Below are positions 1 to 5,549 of a stretch of DNA of 7,190 nt, piece after piece. The DNA lies in assembly GCA_016870695.1 (NCBI GenBank), contig VGAV01000116.1, positions 1 through 7,190 on the forward strand. Reading direction: 5' to 3'. The translations under genes and the position numbers were made by a program. Positions within the stretch are counted from its first letter, which is position 1; each line of letters opens with the position of its first letter. This stretch comes from Actinomycetota bacterium. GTDB lineage: Bacteria; Actinomycetota; Actinomycetes; Actinomycetales; Microbacteriaceae. Under the pieces are notes generated by a model. That model worked only from the letters and a program-made list of their open reading frames with translations, made no database searches and was not told where the DNA came from.

Positions 1-209
1 AAGTGAGCGGGGGGAGTAAGCCCCGATGTGACTCGCCGCAGATGTACGCGCGGAGGGCGCGGGCGCGTGCATTCGTGACAAGTCAGCGCGGAGGGGAAGG
101 GGGGAGAGGGTGCGTCGGCCGGGGCGGAGTGCGCGTCAACCCCCGGCGGCCGCCGCGGGCCGCCTGCGTAGCGTCGATGACGACACCGCGACCCGGGAGG
201 ACGGACGAC
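1..209. other. Intergenic / upstream region of the SDR operon
   Basis: I see no supportable gene here. Frame 1 has TGA at 4-6, so a gene entering from the left could end there, but nothing can be said about it. The stretch contains a purine-rich run at about 90-115 and a GC hairpin with a 7-bp stem (145-151 pairing with 158-164, GGCGGCC/GGCCGCC, 6-base loop). The hairpin could terminate an upstream transcript. A weak TANNNT element (TAGCGT, 169-174) could be a -10 for the downstream operon, but no convincing -35 accompanies it. The plus-strand frame stays open through most of this region, but its composition looks non-coding. Confidence 0.5.
195..200 (+). promoter_or_regulatory. Ribosome binding site deciding the SDR start
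   Basis: GGGAGG lies nine bases before the ATG at 210. It supports that start over the in-frame ATG at 177 and the much longer upstream extension. The ATG at 210 also begins directly with the MERIVIIGG beta strand of the Rossmann fold. Confidence 0.7.
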
Positions 210-884
210 ATGGAACGCATCGTGATCATCGGAGGACACGGAAAGGTGGCGCTGCACCTGGCGCGCCTGCTGGCTGAGCGGGGAGACGAGGCGACCTCGA
301 TCATCCGCAATCCGGACCACGCGTCCGACGTGCGCGAGGCCGGCGGCGAGCCCCTCGAGCTCGACGTGGAGAAGGCGGACCTGGATGCCATGGCGGACGC
401 GTTCGCCGGCGCCGATGCGGTCGTCTGGTCGGCGGGTGCCGGTGGGGGCAGTGCCGAGCGCACGTACGCCGTCGACCGGGACGCGGCGATCCGCGCGATC
501 GACGCGGCGGCGAAAGCGGGTGTCCGACGCTTCGTGATGGTGTCGTGGATCGGCTCGACGCCCGACCACGGCATCTCGCCCGACGACGACTTCTTCGCCT
601 ACGCCGACGCGAAGCTCGCCGCGGACGACCACCTGCGGCAGAGTGACCTGGACTGGACGATCCTGGGACCGGGGACGCTCACCCTCGACCCGCCCACGGG
701 TCGCATCACCACGGCCCCGGAGGGATCGGGCGACGTCAGCCGGGCCGATGTCGCGGCGGTGGCCGCCGGCAGCCTCGTGCAGTCTGCGACGATCGGCCGG
801 TTCATCCGGTTCGGACAGGGGGAGACGCTCATCGCGGAAGCCCTGGCGAGCGAGGCCGGCTCCGGCTCTCCGGTGAACGCATGA
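210..884 (+). CDS. NAD(P)-binding atypical SDR family oxidoreductase (YwnB/BVR-B-like)
   Basis: The 224-residue protein opens with a Rossmann nucleotide-binding strand-turn-helix, IVIIGGHGKVA (residues 4-14, a G-x-x-G-x-x-A pattern). An 'AGADAVVWSAG' strand follows at about 67-76, then 'AGVRRFVMVSW' at 103-113 and 'YADAK' at 131-135, which fits the SDR YxxxK pair. The region 'LDWTILGPGTLT' (147-158) is typical of the NmrA-like/atypical SDR_a5 group (YwnB, biliverdin reductase B-like). These are small cytoplasmic proteins of about 210-220 residues that bind NAD(P) and reduce small carbonyl or quinone-like compounds; the substrate cannot be predicted here. The start at 210 is chosen for its Shine-Dalgarno and because it gives the family length. 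The stop overlaps the next start (ATGA, 881-884), so the two genes are probably translationally coupled. Confidence 0.85.
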   Translation: MERIVIIGGHGKVALHLARLLAERGDEATSIIRNPDHASDVREAGGEPLELDVEKADLDAMADAFAGADAVVWSAGAGGGSAERTYAVDRDAAIRAIDAAAKAGVRRFVMVSWIGSTPDHGISPDDDFFAYADAKLAADDHLRQSDLDWTILGPGTLTLDPPTGRITTAPEGSGDVSRADVAAVAAGSLVQSATIGRFIRFGQGETLIAEALASEAGSGSPVNA

Positions 885-1657
885 ACGCTCTGAACGAGAG
901 GGCCGAGGCCTTCGCCCGGCTGCACACCGCCCCGGAGATCCTGCGCGTCGTGAATGTGTGGGACGTCGTCTCCGCCCGCGCGGTGGCCGCTCTTCCCGAG
1001 ACGCGCGCGCTCGCCACGGCGGGCCACTCGATCGCCGCGACGTTCGGGTACGAGGACGGCGAGAACATCCCGCTCGACACGATGCTCGACATGGTGGGGC
1101 GCATCGTCGCCGCGGTCGGCGTGCCGGTGACGGCCGACCTGGACTCCGGATACGGCGACCCGGGTGAGACGACCCGGCGCGCCATCGGGGTCGGCGTCGT
1201 CGGCGCGAACGTCGAGGACCGGATGAAGCCGTTCGCCGAGTCGGTCGCCGCAGTGGAGGCGGTCATCGCCGCCGGTGAGGCGGAGGGCGTCTCCTTCGTC
1301 CTCAACGCGCGGACCGATGCGGTCCTGAAGGGCGGCGACCGGCCCATGGGCGAGAAGGTGGCGGATGCCATCGAGCGAGGTCGCGCCTTCCTCGCCGCCG
1401 GTGCGACGACGGTCTTCGTTCCCGGCCTGCTCGACGCCGACGTCACGCGTCGGCTCGTCGACGGGCTCGGGGAGCGGAAGCTCAGCGTCATCGGCGTCCC
1501 CGGGGCGCTGACGGCCGCCGAGTACGAGGCCCTGGGTGTGGCGCGCATCTCCTACGGCCCGCAGACCCAGCGCGTCGCCCTGACGGCGCTGCAGGACCTG
1601 GCGATTGACCTCTACGCCGACGGTGTCATCCCGTCGACGGTCCGCGCCCTGAACTGA
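881..1657 (+). CDS. Isocitrate lyase/phosphoenolpyruvate mutase family protein
   Basis: This 258-residue protein has the signature of the PEP mutase/isocitrate lyase superfamily, a TIM barrel that makes or breaks C-C or P-C bonds next to a carboxylate, using Mg2+. Visible landmarks are 'ATAGHSIAATFGYEDGE' (45-61), the metal-binding strand 'VTADLDSGYGD' with D86 and D88 (83-93), 'VGANVEDR' with E112 (107-114), 'NARTDA' (142-147) and 'AGATTVFVPGL' (173-183). The flexible loop after the ED pair reads MKPFAES, so the Lys-Arg/Lys-Cys-Gly-His motif of true isocitrate and methylisocitrate lyases is absent. It is therefore unlikely to be AceA or PrpB and more likely belongs to the uncharacterised short subgroup often named simply 'isocitrate lyase/PEP mutase family'. 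It is the second gene of an operon with the SDR protein (4-bp overlap) and is followed seven bases later by a strong hairpin. Confidence 0.9.
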   Translation: MNALNERAEAFARLHTAPEILRVVNVWDVVSARAVAALPETRALATAGHSIAATFGYEDGENIPLDTMLDMVGRIVAAVGVPVTADLDSGYGDPGETTRRAIGVGVVGANVEDRMKPFAESVAAVEAVIAAGEAEGVSFVLNARTDAVLKGGDRPMGEKVADAIERGRAFLAAGATTVFVPGLLDADVTRRLVDGLGERKLSVIGVPGALTAAEYEALGVARISYGPQTQRVALTALQDLAIDLYADGVIPSTVRALN

Positions 1658-1663
1658 GGGAGA

Positions 1664-1700
1664 CCCCGGACCCGGAGGGCACGGTGCCCCGGGTCCGGGG
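1664..1700. terminator. Bidirectional intrinsic terminator between convergent genes
   Basis: A perfect 12-bp stem (CCCCGGACCCGG at 1664-1675 pairs with 1689-1700) encloses a further GGCA/TGCC helix around a three-base loop, giving an almost continuous hairpin. It sits between the plus-strand stop (1655-1657) and the minus-strand stop (1709-1711), so it can end transcripts from both sides. There is no U-tract, which is common for terminators of high-GC actinobacteria. Confidence 0.85.
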
Positions 1701-1708
1701 GAGGGCCG

Positions 1709-2365
1709 TCAGTCCTCGTCGTCGGGATCGTCGAGATCGTCCGTGAGGATGATGCCGTCGGGGACCGGGTCGCCCAGCAGCGGCTCGGCCGCGAGTGTGA
1801 GGTCGATGGTGGCGCGCAGCAGCCCCCCCATGGTGGCCGAGCGCAGCAGGTCCATCTGGTCGAGCTCGCCGAGCGGGGCGATCGCCGCGACCTGCCAGGC
1901 CCGTTCCAGCGGCTCCTCCGAGAGCTCGACGTCCGGGTCCCAACGCGTGCCGCCGAACTGGCGGGCGCGTCCCAGCACGCGACGCACGATCCGCTCGGCC
2001 TCGTCGAGCAGGGGCGCGAGCGCCTCGTTCCACTCCAGGTCGGGGAGCGCGCGGACGTCGGCTCGCGGGTAGGGCGCGTCGTCGAGCCACTCGACGATCT
2101 CGAAGCGTTCCGCGCCGCGCGCGACGACCTGGATCTGCCCCGCCTGCGGCACCACGTGGCTGAGACGGGCGATCGTGCCGAGAGCGAAGCGCTGATCGCC
2201 GCCTCCGGTCTCGACGCCCCGTTCGATGAGGACGACGCCGAAGGCGGGGTCGGTCTCATCGAGCAGCCGGCCGAGCATCACGAGGTAGCGCTCCTCGAAG
2301 ATGCGCAGCGCCAGCGGCGTGTGCGGGAAGAGGACGGCGCCCAGCGGGAACATCGCGGTACCCAT
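1709..2365 (-). CDS. LON peptidase substrate-binding domain protein (stand-alone LON-N domain)
   Basis: The 218-residue protein begins 'MFPLGAVLFPHTPLALRIFEERYLVML' (5-31), the hallmark of the N-terminal substrate-binding domain of Lon protease. It continues with 'FGVVLIERG' (42-50), 'LGTIARLSHVVP' (62-73) and 'GQIQVVARGAERFEI' (76-90), the expected beta-rich core, and then an alpha-helical C-terminal half. There is no AAA+ ATPase and no Ser-Lys protease domain, so it is a stand-alone LON-N protein rather than Lon; such proteins are widespread in actinobacteria and their role is unknown. The C-terminus is very acidic (TDDLDDPDDED). I chose ATG 2365, though no good Shine-Dalgarno precedes it; ATG 2353, four codons inside, is possible. 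It lies 80 bases after the FUSC-type gene and may be co-transcribed or have its own promoter in that gap. Confidence 0.85.
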   Translation of the reverse strand: MGTAMFPLGAVLFPHTPLALRIFEERYLVMLGRLLDETDPAFGVVLIERGVETGGGDQRFALGTIARLSHVVPQAGQIQVVARGAERFEIVEWLDDAPYPRADVRALPDLEWNEALAPLLDEAERIVRRVLGRARQFGGTRWDPDVELSEEPLERAWQVAAIAPLGELDQMDLLRSATMGGLLRATIDLTLAAEPLLGDPVPDGIILTDDLDDPDDED

Positions 2366-2381
2366 GCGCCCAGTCAAGCAG

Positions 2382-2417
2382 CGTTCTCGGGGGTGGGCGC
2401 GGGATCGGGCGAGAACG
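2382..2417. promoter_or_regulatory. Inverted repeat CGTTCTCG-N20-CGAGAACG upstream of the LON-N gene
   Basis: A perfect 8-bp inverted repeat (2382-2389 and 2410-2417) lies in the 80-base gap before the minus-strand LON-N gene. A third GTTCTC sits at 2442-2447, across the FUSC-type gene's stop. On the minus strand a TANNNT hexamer, TATCGT (2420 down to 2415), overlaps one arm and would start a transcript about 40 bases before the start codon. No clear -35 is visible. It could be an operator for a separate LON-N promoter, or a hairpin in a read-through transcript. Confidence 0.4.
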
Positions 2418-2445
2418 ATACGGCGGAGGAGGCACCGTCGGGTTC

Positions 2446-3480
2446 TCAGCCCTGCGGCTCCCGCAGCGTCTCGTGGATGCGGTGCAGGTCCATGAGCAGG
2501 GAACCGACGAGCACCCAGTGCGCCGCGGAGGGGGTCTGGATCTGCAGCGGCCGGGTCAGCGCGGGCTCCTCGACGACGGGCTCGTCGCGGTCGCCCGTCG
2601 GCAGCGCGAACTCCAGGCGCACGTCGTGGGCGGCGCGGTGCAGCTGCTCGGCGATCGCGCGTACGGACGGCTCGTCGGCGATGCTCTGCTCGTAGCCGTC
2701 GTACGCGGCCCGGGTCATGCCGATGACCTGCGTGACGACGGGGGAGAAGCGGTCGAGGAGGCGTTGCATCGTCGCGAGGTCCGAACGGTGGCGGCGGCTC
2801 CGCGGGTTGAGGGAGAGGGAGTCGGCGGCGTCGTTGATCGCGTCGGCGGCCGCGTCCCGCACCGGGCGCAGCAGACGCGCTTCGAGGAGCAGCCCCTCCA
2901 GGGTCTGCGACGTCTGCGGCTGCTCGAGCGCGTCGGCCAGGCGTTCGAGGGCGCCCGCGAGCTCGCGGCCCAGGACGTCGAGCTTCGCGCGCGCGGCGGG
3001 GACGAGGACCGGCGGCACGAGCGCGGTGTTCACGATCACCCCGATGACGGCGCCGATGAGCGTCTCGAGGACGCGGTCCAGGGCGTAGTTGGGGGTCGCC
3101 GTGCCGAGGGCGAGCACGAGGACGGCGCTGATCGCCACCTGGTTCGTCGTGCCGGGCGACATGCGCAGCGCCCAGGCGACGACGAGCGCGACGCCCGCGG
3201 AGAGCAGGATCACCCAGGTGAGGTCGCCGAGGGCGATGCCCAGCAGCGACGCGATGAGGACGCCGACGATGACGCCGACGCTGCGCTCGATCGCGCGGGT
3301 GAAGGACTGGTTGATGCTCGGCTGCACCACCAGCAGCGCAGCGATCGCGGCGAAGATCGGCGGCGGCCCCTGCACGAGCCAGCCCGCGACGAGCCACGCG
3401 GCGATGGTGGCGATCGCCGACTTGGTCACCTGCAGCAGCGGAGCGCGACGCGGCGAGCGGAACGTGAGGCTCTCTCGCAT
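2446..3480 (-). CDS. FUSC family / aromatic acid exporter-like membrane protein
   Basis: The 344-residue protein has six predicted transmembrane segments in its first half (roughly residues 20-36, 41-53, 66-83, 87-104, 112-130 and 137-158). Between them is 'PPPIFAAIAALLVVQPSINQSFTRAIERSVGVIVG' (39-73), the pattern of FUSC/aromatic acid exporter proteins. A cytoplasmic alpha-helical half (about 162-344) follows. Relatives such as AaeB and the plant ALMT group move aromatic or organic acids out of the cell, but the substrate here is not determined. The ATG at 3480 has no clear Shine-Dalgarno. An in-frame GTG at 3510 would overlap the regulator's stop as GTGA and add ten residues, so translational coupling from that start is a real alternative. 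The gene follows the HxlR-type regulator in the same direction and is probably in its operon. Confidence 0.8.
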   Translation of the reverse strand: MRESLTFRSPRRAPLLQVTKSAIATIAAWLVAGWLVQGPPPIFAAIAALLVVQPSINQSFTRAIERSVGVIVGVLIASLLGIALGDLTWVILLSAGVALVVAWALRMSPGTTNQVAISAVLVLALGTATPNYALDRVLETLIGAVIGVIVNTALVPPVLVPAARAKLDVLGRELAGALERLADALEQPQTSQTLEGLLLEARLLRPVRDAAADAINDAADSLSLNPRSRRHRSDLATMQRLLDRFSPVVTQVIGMTRAAYDGYEQSIADEPSVRAIAEQLHRAAHDVRLEFALPTGDRDEPVVEEPALTRPLQIQTPSAAHWVLVGSLLMDLHRIHETLREPQG

Positions 3481-3506
3481 GAGACGAGCGTAGGCCGCCC
3501 GCACGG

Positions 3507-3890
3507 TCACGCCCGGGGGGTCGACGCGGCCGCGGGCGAGAGCATGTCGTCCGCGTTGTCCGCGATCCATTCCATCAGCGGCAGGACCCGCTGCATCAGG
3601 TCCCGACCCCGGGGGGTGAGCGAGTACTCGACACGAGGGGGCACCTCGGGATGGGCGAGACGGACAACGAGGCCGTCGGCATCCAGGGTCCGCAAGGTGC
3701 TCGCGAGCATCTTCTCGCTGATGCCGTCGACGGCGCGGCGGAGCTCCCCCCATCGCAGCGTGCCCTCCGACAGGGCGACGAGCACGAGGACGCCCCACTT
3801 GCCCATCACGTGGTCGAGCACCGTTCTCGTCGGGCAGCCGTCAGCGAAGATCCCGGGACGTTCAGCGCGTAATTCCGCAAGACTCACCAT
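3507..3890 (-). CDS. HxlR-type (DUF24) winged-helix redox/quinone-responsive regulator
   Basis: This 127-residue protein is a full-length HxlR/DUF24 regulator. The conserved cysteine is C19 in 'DGCPTRTVLDHVMGKWGVLVL' (18-37). The recognition helix region is 'ISEKMLASTLRTLDADGLV' (57-75), and the wing is 'PRVEYSLTPRG' (85-95). Family members such as YodB and QorR bind DNA as dimers and release it when the N-terminal cysteine is modified by oxidants, quinones or diamide. C19 is the only cysteine, so a two-cysteine switch within one chain is excluded; intersubunit disulfide formation or S-alkylation remains possible. The gene is divergent from a QOR2-type quinone reductase, as described for qorR in Corynebacterium glutamicum, so it probably represses that gene and itself. 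The ATG lacks an obvious Shine-Dalgarno, and its promoter must lie in the 132-base divergent gap. Confidence 0.9.
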   Translation of the reverse strand: MVSLAELRAERPGIFADGCPTRTVLDHVMGKWGVLVLVALSEGTLRWGELRRAVDGISEKMLASTLRTLDADGLVVRLAHPEVPPRVEYSLTPRGRDLMQRVLPLMEWIADNADDMLSPAAASTPRA

Positions 3891-3897
3891 GGTGTCA

Positions 3898-3922
3898 GTA
3901 ACTTACCTGAAAGTGGGTACCC
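3898..3922. promoter_or_regulatory. Candidate operator in the divergent regulator/quinone reductase gap
   Basis: This AT-richer patch just before the regulator's start contains the short palindrome GTAA-C-TTAC (3898-3906), the inverted repeat ACTT-N6-AAGT (3901-3914) and the palindrome GGGTACCC (3915-3922). On the plus strand TACCCT (3918-3923) fits a -10 for the reductase gene. On the minus strand TAAGTT (3905 down to 3900) lies nine bases before the regulator's ATG and could be its -10. A repressor bound here would cover both promoters. The symmetry is imperfect, so the exact operator boundaries are inferred. Confidence 0.5.
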
Positions 3923-4010
3923 TCCCGGAGGAATGCGCGGGACGAGGGGGCGTTCGAGTCATCGCACGCTGCGACTCCGTCCGGCCGTGCAGGTCACCGC
4001 ACCACCGTCG

Positions 4011-4016
4011 AAAGGA
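4011..4016 (+). promoter_or_regulatory. Ribosome binding site of the quinone reductase
   Basis: AAAGGA lies six bases before the ATG at 4023 and supports that start over the upstream in-frame extension that begins near 3933. Confidence 0.75.
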
Positions 4017-4022
4017 CACCCC

Positions 4023-4883
4023 ATGACCCTCCTCGTCACCGCCGCCACCGGCCACCTCGGCCGTCTCGTCGTCGACAGCCTTCTCGCCCGTGGCGTCGCG
4101 CCCGCCGACATCAGCGCCGGCGCACGCACCCCCGAGAAGGCCGCGGACCTCGCGGCTCGCGGCATCCGGGTGGTCGAGCTCGACTACGCGCGCCCCGAGA
4201 CCGTCGCCGCCGCCCTCGACGGCGTCTCGCGCGTCCTGCTGATCTCGGGGACGGATGCCGAGCGCGTCAGCGGCCACCGCACCGTGATCGACGCGGCTCG
4301 CACCGCCGGCGTCGAGCGCCTCGTCTACACCAGCGCCCCCCGGGTCGACGAGATCGACTACGCCCTCGGCGCCGACCACAAGGCGACGGAGGAGGCCATC
4401 GCGGCATCCGGGCTGACGGCGACGGTCCTGCGCAACAACTGGTACACCGAGAACTACCTCGACGCGGTGGCCCGGTCCGCGGAGACGGGGGAGATCGTCG
4501 CGGCGACCGCTGACGCCCGCGTCGCGAGCGCGAGCCGCGCCGACTACGCCGAGGCGGCGGCCGTCGCCCTCGCCTCCGACGAGACGATCGGCGGGACGCT
4601 CGAACTGGGCGGCGACGTCGCGTGGACCTACGACGACCTCGCCACGGCGGCCTCCGAGATCCACGGGCGCCCGGTGTCGTTCGTTCCGGTGTCGGTCGAG
4701 CAGCTGACCGCGGGGCTGCAGGAGGCGGGCCTGGATGCCGGGACGGCGGCGTTCGTGGCGGGGATCGACGACGCGATCGCCCGGGGTGCGCTGTCGAAGA
4801 CCGACGGGACGCTGGCCCGTGTGCTCGGCCGTCCGACGACCCCTCTGCGCGAGGGTCTGCGCGCGGGTCTCGCGGCCCGGTGA
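4023..4883 (+). CDS. qorB: NAD(P)H:quinone oxidoreductase, QorB/QOR2 type (NmrA-like)
   Basis: The 286-residue protein has the same length as E. coli QorB as I recall it and follows its pattern end to end. It has the NAD(P)-binding 'TAATGHLGRLVVDSLL' (6-21), 'GARTPEKAADLAARGI' (33-48), 'VLLISGTDAERVSGHRTVIDAARTAGV' (71-97), 'YTSA' (102-105), the very characteristic 'LRNNWYTENYL' (136-146), 'RADYAEAAA' (172-180) and 'LGRPTTPLREGL' (268-279). QorB/QOR2 enzymes are cytoplasmic atypical SDRs that reduce quinones with NADPH and are thought to protect against quinone toxicity. The start is set by a good Shine-Dalgarno. The gene is transcribed away from the HxlR-type regulator across a 132-base gap, so control by that regulator is likely. 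It ends in a convergent, repeat-filled gap. Confidence 0.9.
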   Translation: MTLLVTAATGHLGRLVVDSLLARGVAPADISAGARTPEKAADLAARGIRVVELDYARPETVAAALDGVSRVLLISGTDAERVSGHRTVIDAARTAGVERLVYTSAPRVDEIDYALGADHKATEEAIAASGLTATVLRNNWYTENYLDAVARSAETGEIVAATADARVASASRADYAEAAAVALASDETIGGTLELGGDVAWTYDDLATAASEIHGRPVSFVPVSVEQLTAGLQEAGLDAGTAAFVAGIDDAIARGALSKTDGTLARVLGRPTTPLREGLRAGLAAR

Positions 4884-4888
4884 GCGGG

Positions 4889-5032
4889 GCGGGGCGCGGA
4901 TTCGCGCGTCCCGCGCCCTGCCGGCGCCGGTCGCGCCAGGGCCGTCAGCCGACGCTGGCGCCTCGGGGAGGAGAGCGGGGCGCGGATTCGCGCGTCCCGC
5001 GCCCTGCCGGCGCCGGTCGCGCCAGGGCCGTC
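4889..5032. repeat. Two tandem copies of an 86-bp GC-rich unit
   Basis: Bases 4889-4946 and 4975-5032 are identical over 58 bp at an offset of 86, and matching continues to 4950/5036 with one mismatch. Copy 1 also carries 4932-4956, which matches 5073-5097 in the 3' end of the neighbouring minus-strand gene at 24 of 25 positions. Each copy can fold into two hairpins: GGGCGCGG/CCGCGCCC (4892-4899 with 4911-4918 in copy 1) and CCCT plus GGCGC pairing with GCGCC plus AGGG (4916-4941). The array fills most of the gap between two convergent genes. Confidence 0.9.
4892..5027. terminator. Probable terminator hairpins in the duplicated unit
   Basis: The hairpins in each repeat copy (stems at 4892-4918 and 4916-4941, and again 86 bases downstream) lie between the convergent stops of the quinone reductase and the DUF2834-like gene. 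They are the only candidates for ending either transcript. There is no U-tract. The duplication would provide a double terminator. Confidence 0.45.
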
Positions 5033-5059
5033 GGCCCCGGGCGGGGGGTCGGGTCCGGG

Positions 5060-5422
5060 TCAGCGCGTCTCGCGCGCCCGGGCCGTCAGCCGACGCTCTC
5101 GCATCGCGAGGAAGAGAGGGAACGTGAACGCGAACGCCGTCACCCCCGACAGCACGATGTACACCCAGGCGTGCCGCATTCCGAGGCGGCGGGCCTCCAC
5201 GATGATGAGGACGCAGCCGGCGATCGCGACGACGAGCAGGTCGACCGTGATGGACGACACCGCCGGGCCGCTCGCGACCAGGTCGCCGAGGAAGTCGCGC
5301 ATCTGCACGATGGCGAGGGCGTTGAAGGTCCACGTCCCGATCAGCCCGGCGATCGCCAGGAGGGCGAACGCCACGGCCGTCGGGGTCCAGTCGCGCCGCC
5401 AGGCGCCGGTTCGCGTGCTCAT
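5060..5422 (-). CDS. DUF2834-like small membrane protein
   Basis: This 120-residue protein has three predicted membrane segments at about 17-37, 57-75 and 86-106. It matches the DUF2834 pattern: a first helix, then 'MRDFLGDLVASGPAVSSITVDLLV' (41-64), 'EARRLGMRHAWVYIVLSG' (76-93), and a final helix ending 'PLFLAMRERRL' (102-112). Function is unknown; relatives are small inner-membrane proteins. I chose ATG 5422 because AGGA lies eight bases upstream; an in-frame ATG at 5449 lacks such support. The last 13 codons, 'ERRLTARARETR' and stop, are related to the repeat units just beyond the gene, so the C-terminus may have been remodelled by the duplication. It is divergent from the zinc-finger gene at 5550 and convergent with the quinone reductase. 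Confidence 0.8.
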   Translation of the reverse strand: MSTRTGAWRRDWTPTAVAFALLAIAGLIGTWTFNALAIVQMRDFLGDLVASGPAVSSITVDLLVVAIAGCVLIIVEARRLGMRHAWVYIVLSGVTAFAFTFPLFLAMRERRLTARARETR

Positions 5423-5473
5423 GCGGGATATCCTGTCGCGCTTCGGCACCGGCAGGGGCCGATGCCGCTCGAA

Positions 5474-5526
5474 CGCACCGGGGCCGCAGGACGGGACGCG
5501 GGGCGCACCGTCCCGCGCCCGGTGCG
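5474..5526. promoter_or_regulatory. CGCACCG repeats in the divergent gap before the zinc-finger gene
   Basis: CGCACCG occurs at 5474-5480 and 5504-5510, and its reverse complement at 5520-5526. The last two form a 7-bp inverted repeat with a nine-base spacer, ending eleven bases before the TATGGT -10 element at 5538. A second overlapping inverted repeat, CGGGAC/GTCCCG (5492-5497 and 5510-5515), shares bases with it. The position suits an operator for the zinc-finger gene. Short GC-rich words recur easily in such DNA, so confidence is limited. Confidence 0.35.
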
Positions 5527-5537
5527 TAGGCCGGGGT

Positions 5538-5549
5538 TATGGTCGGGGG
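5538..5549 (+). promoter_or_regulatory. -10 element of a leaderless promoter for the zinc-finger gene
   Basis: TATGGT (5538-5543) fits the actinobacterial TANNNT -10 and ends six bases before the ATG at 5550. This places the expected transcription start at or next to the start codon. The G-run directly touching the ATG is too close to act as a Shine-Dalgarno. No clear -35 is visible. Confidence 0.6.

Noticed and set aside
3..209. N-terminal extension of the SDR protein to base 3 or to ATG 177
   Set aside because: The extension is Arg/Gly-rich and non-homologous to the fold. A good Shine-Dalgarno and the first Rossmann strand fix the start at 210.
1709..3397. LON-N frame extended upstream to 562 codons
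   Set aside because: Only the part from 2365 has domain-like sequence; the extension is an out-of-frame shadow of the FUSC-type gene.
2473..4026. Long plus-strand open frame (about 517 codons) across the FUSC-type and HxlR-type genes
   Set aside because: It is antisense to two well-supported genes. Its translation is low-complexity Arg/Asp/Gly/Glu-rich, typical of an opposite-strand shadow in high-GC DNA.
4023..4883. NmrA-type regulator (non-enzymatic) identity for the quinone reductase
   Set aside because: The length and the LRNNWYTENYL and LGRPTTPLRE segments follow QorB rather than NmrA transcriptional co-regulators, and the HxlR neighbour matches the qorR-qor2 arrangement.
4889..5032. 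CRISPR array or mobile-element ends
   Set aside because: There are only two copies, with a 58-bp repeated core and a 28-bp interval. There is no cas gene, transposase or target-site duplication, and the unit resembles the adjacent gene's tail instead.
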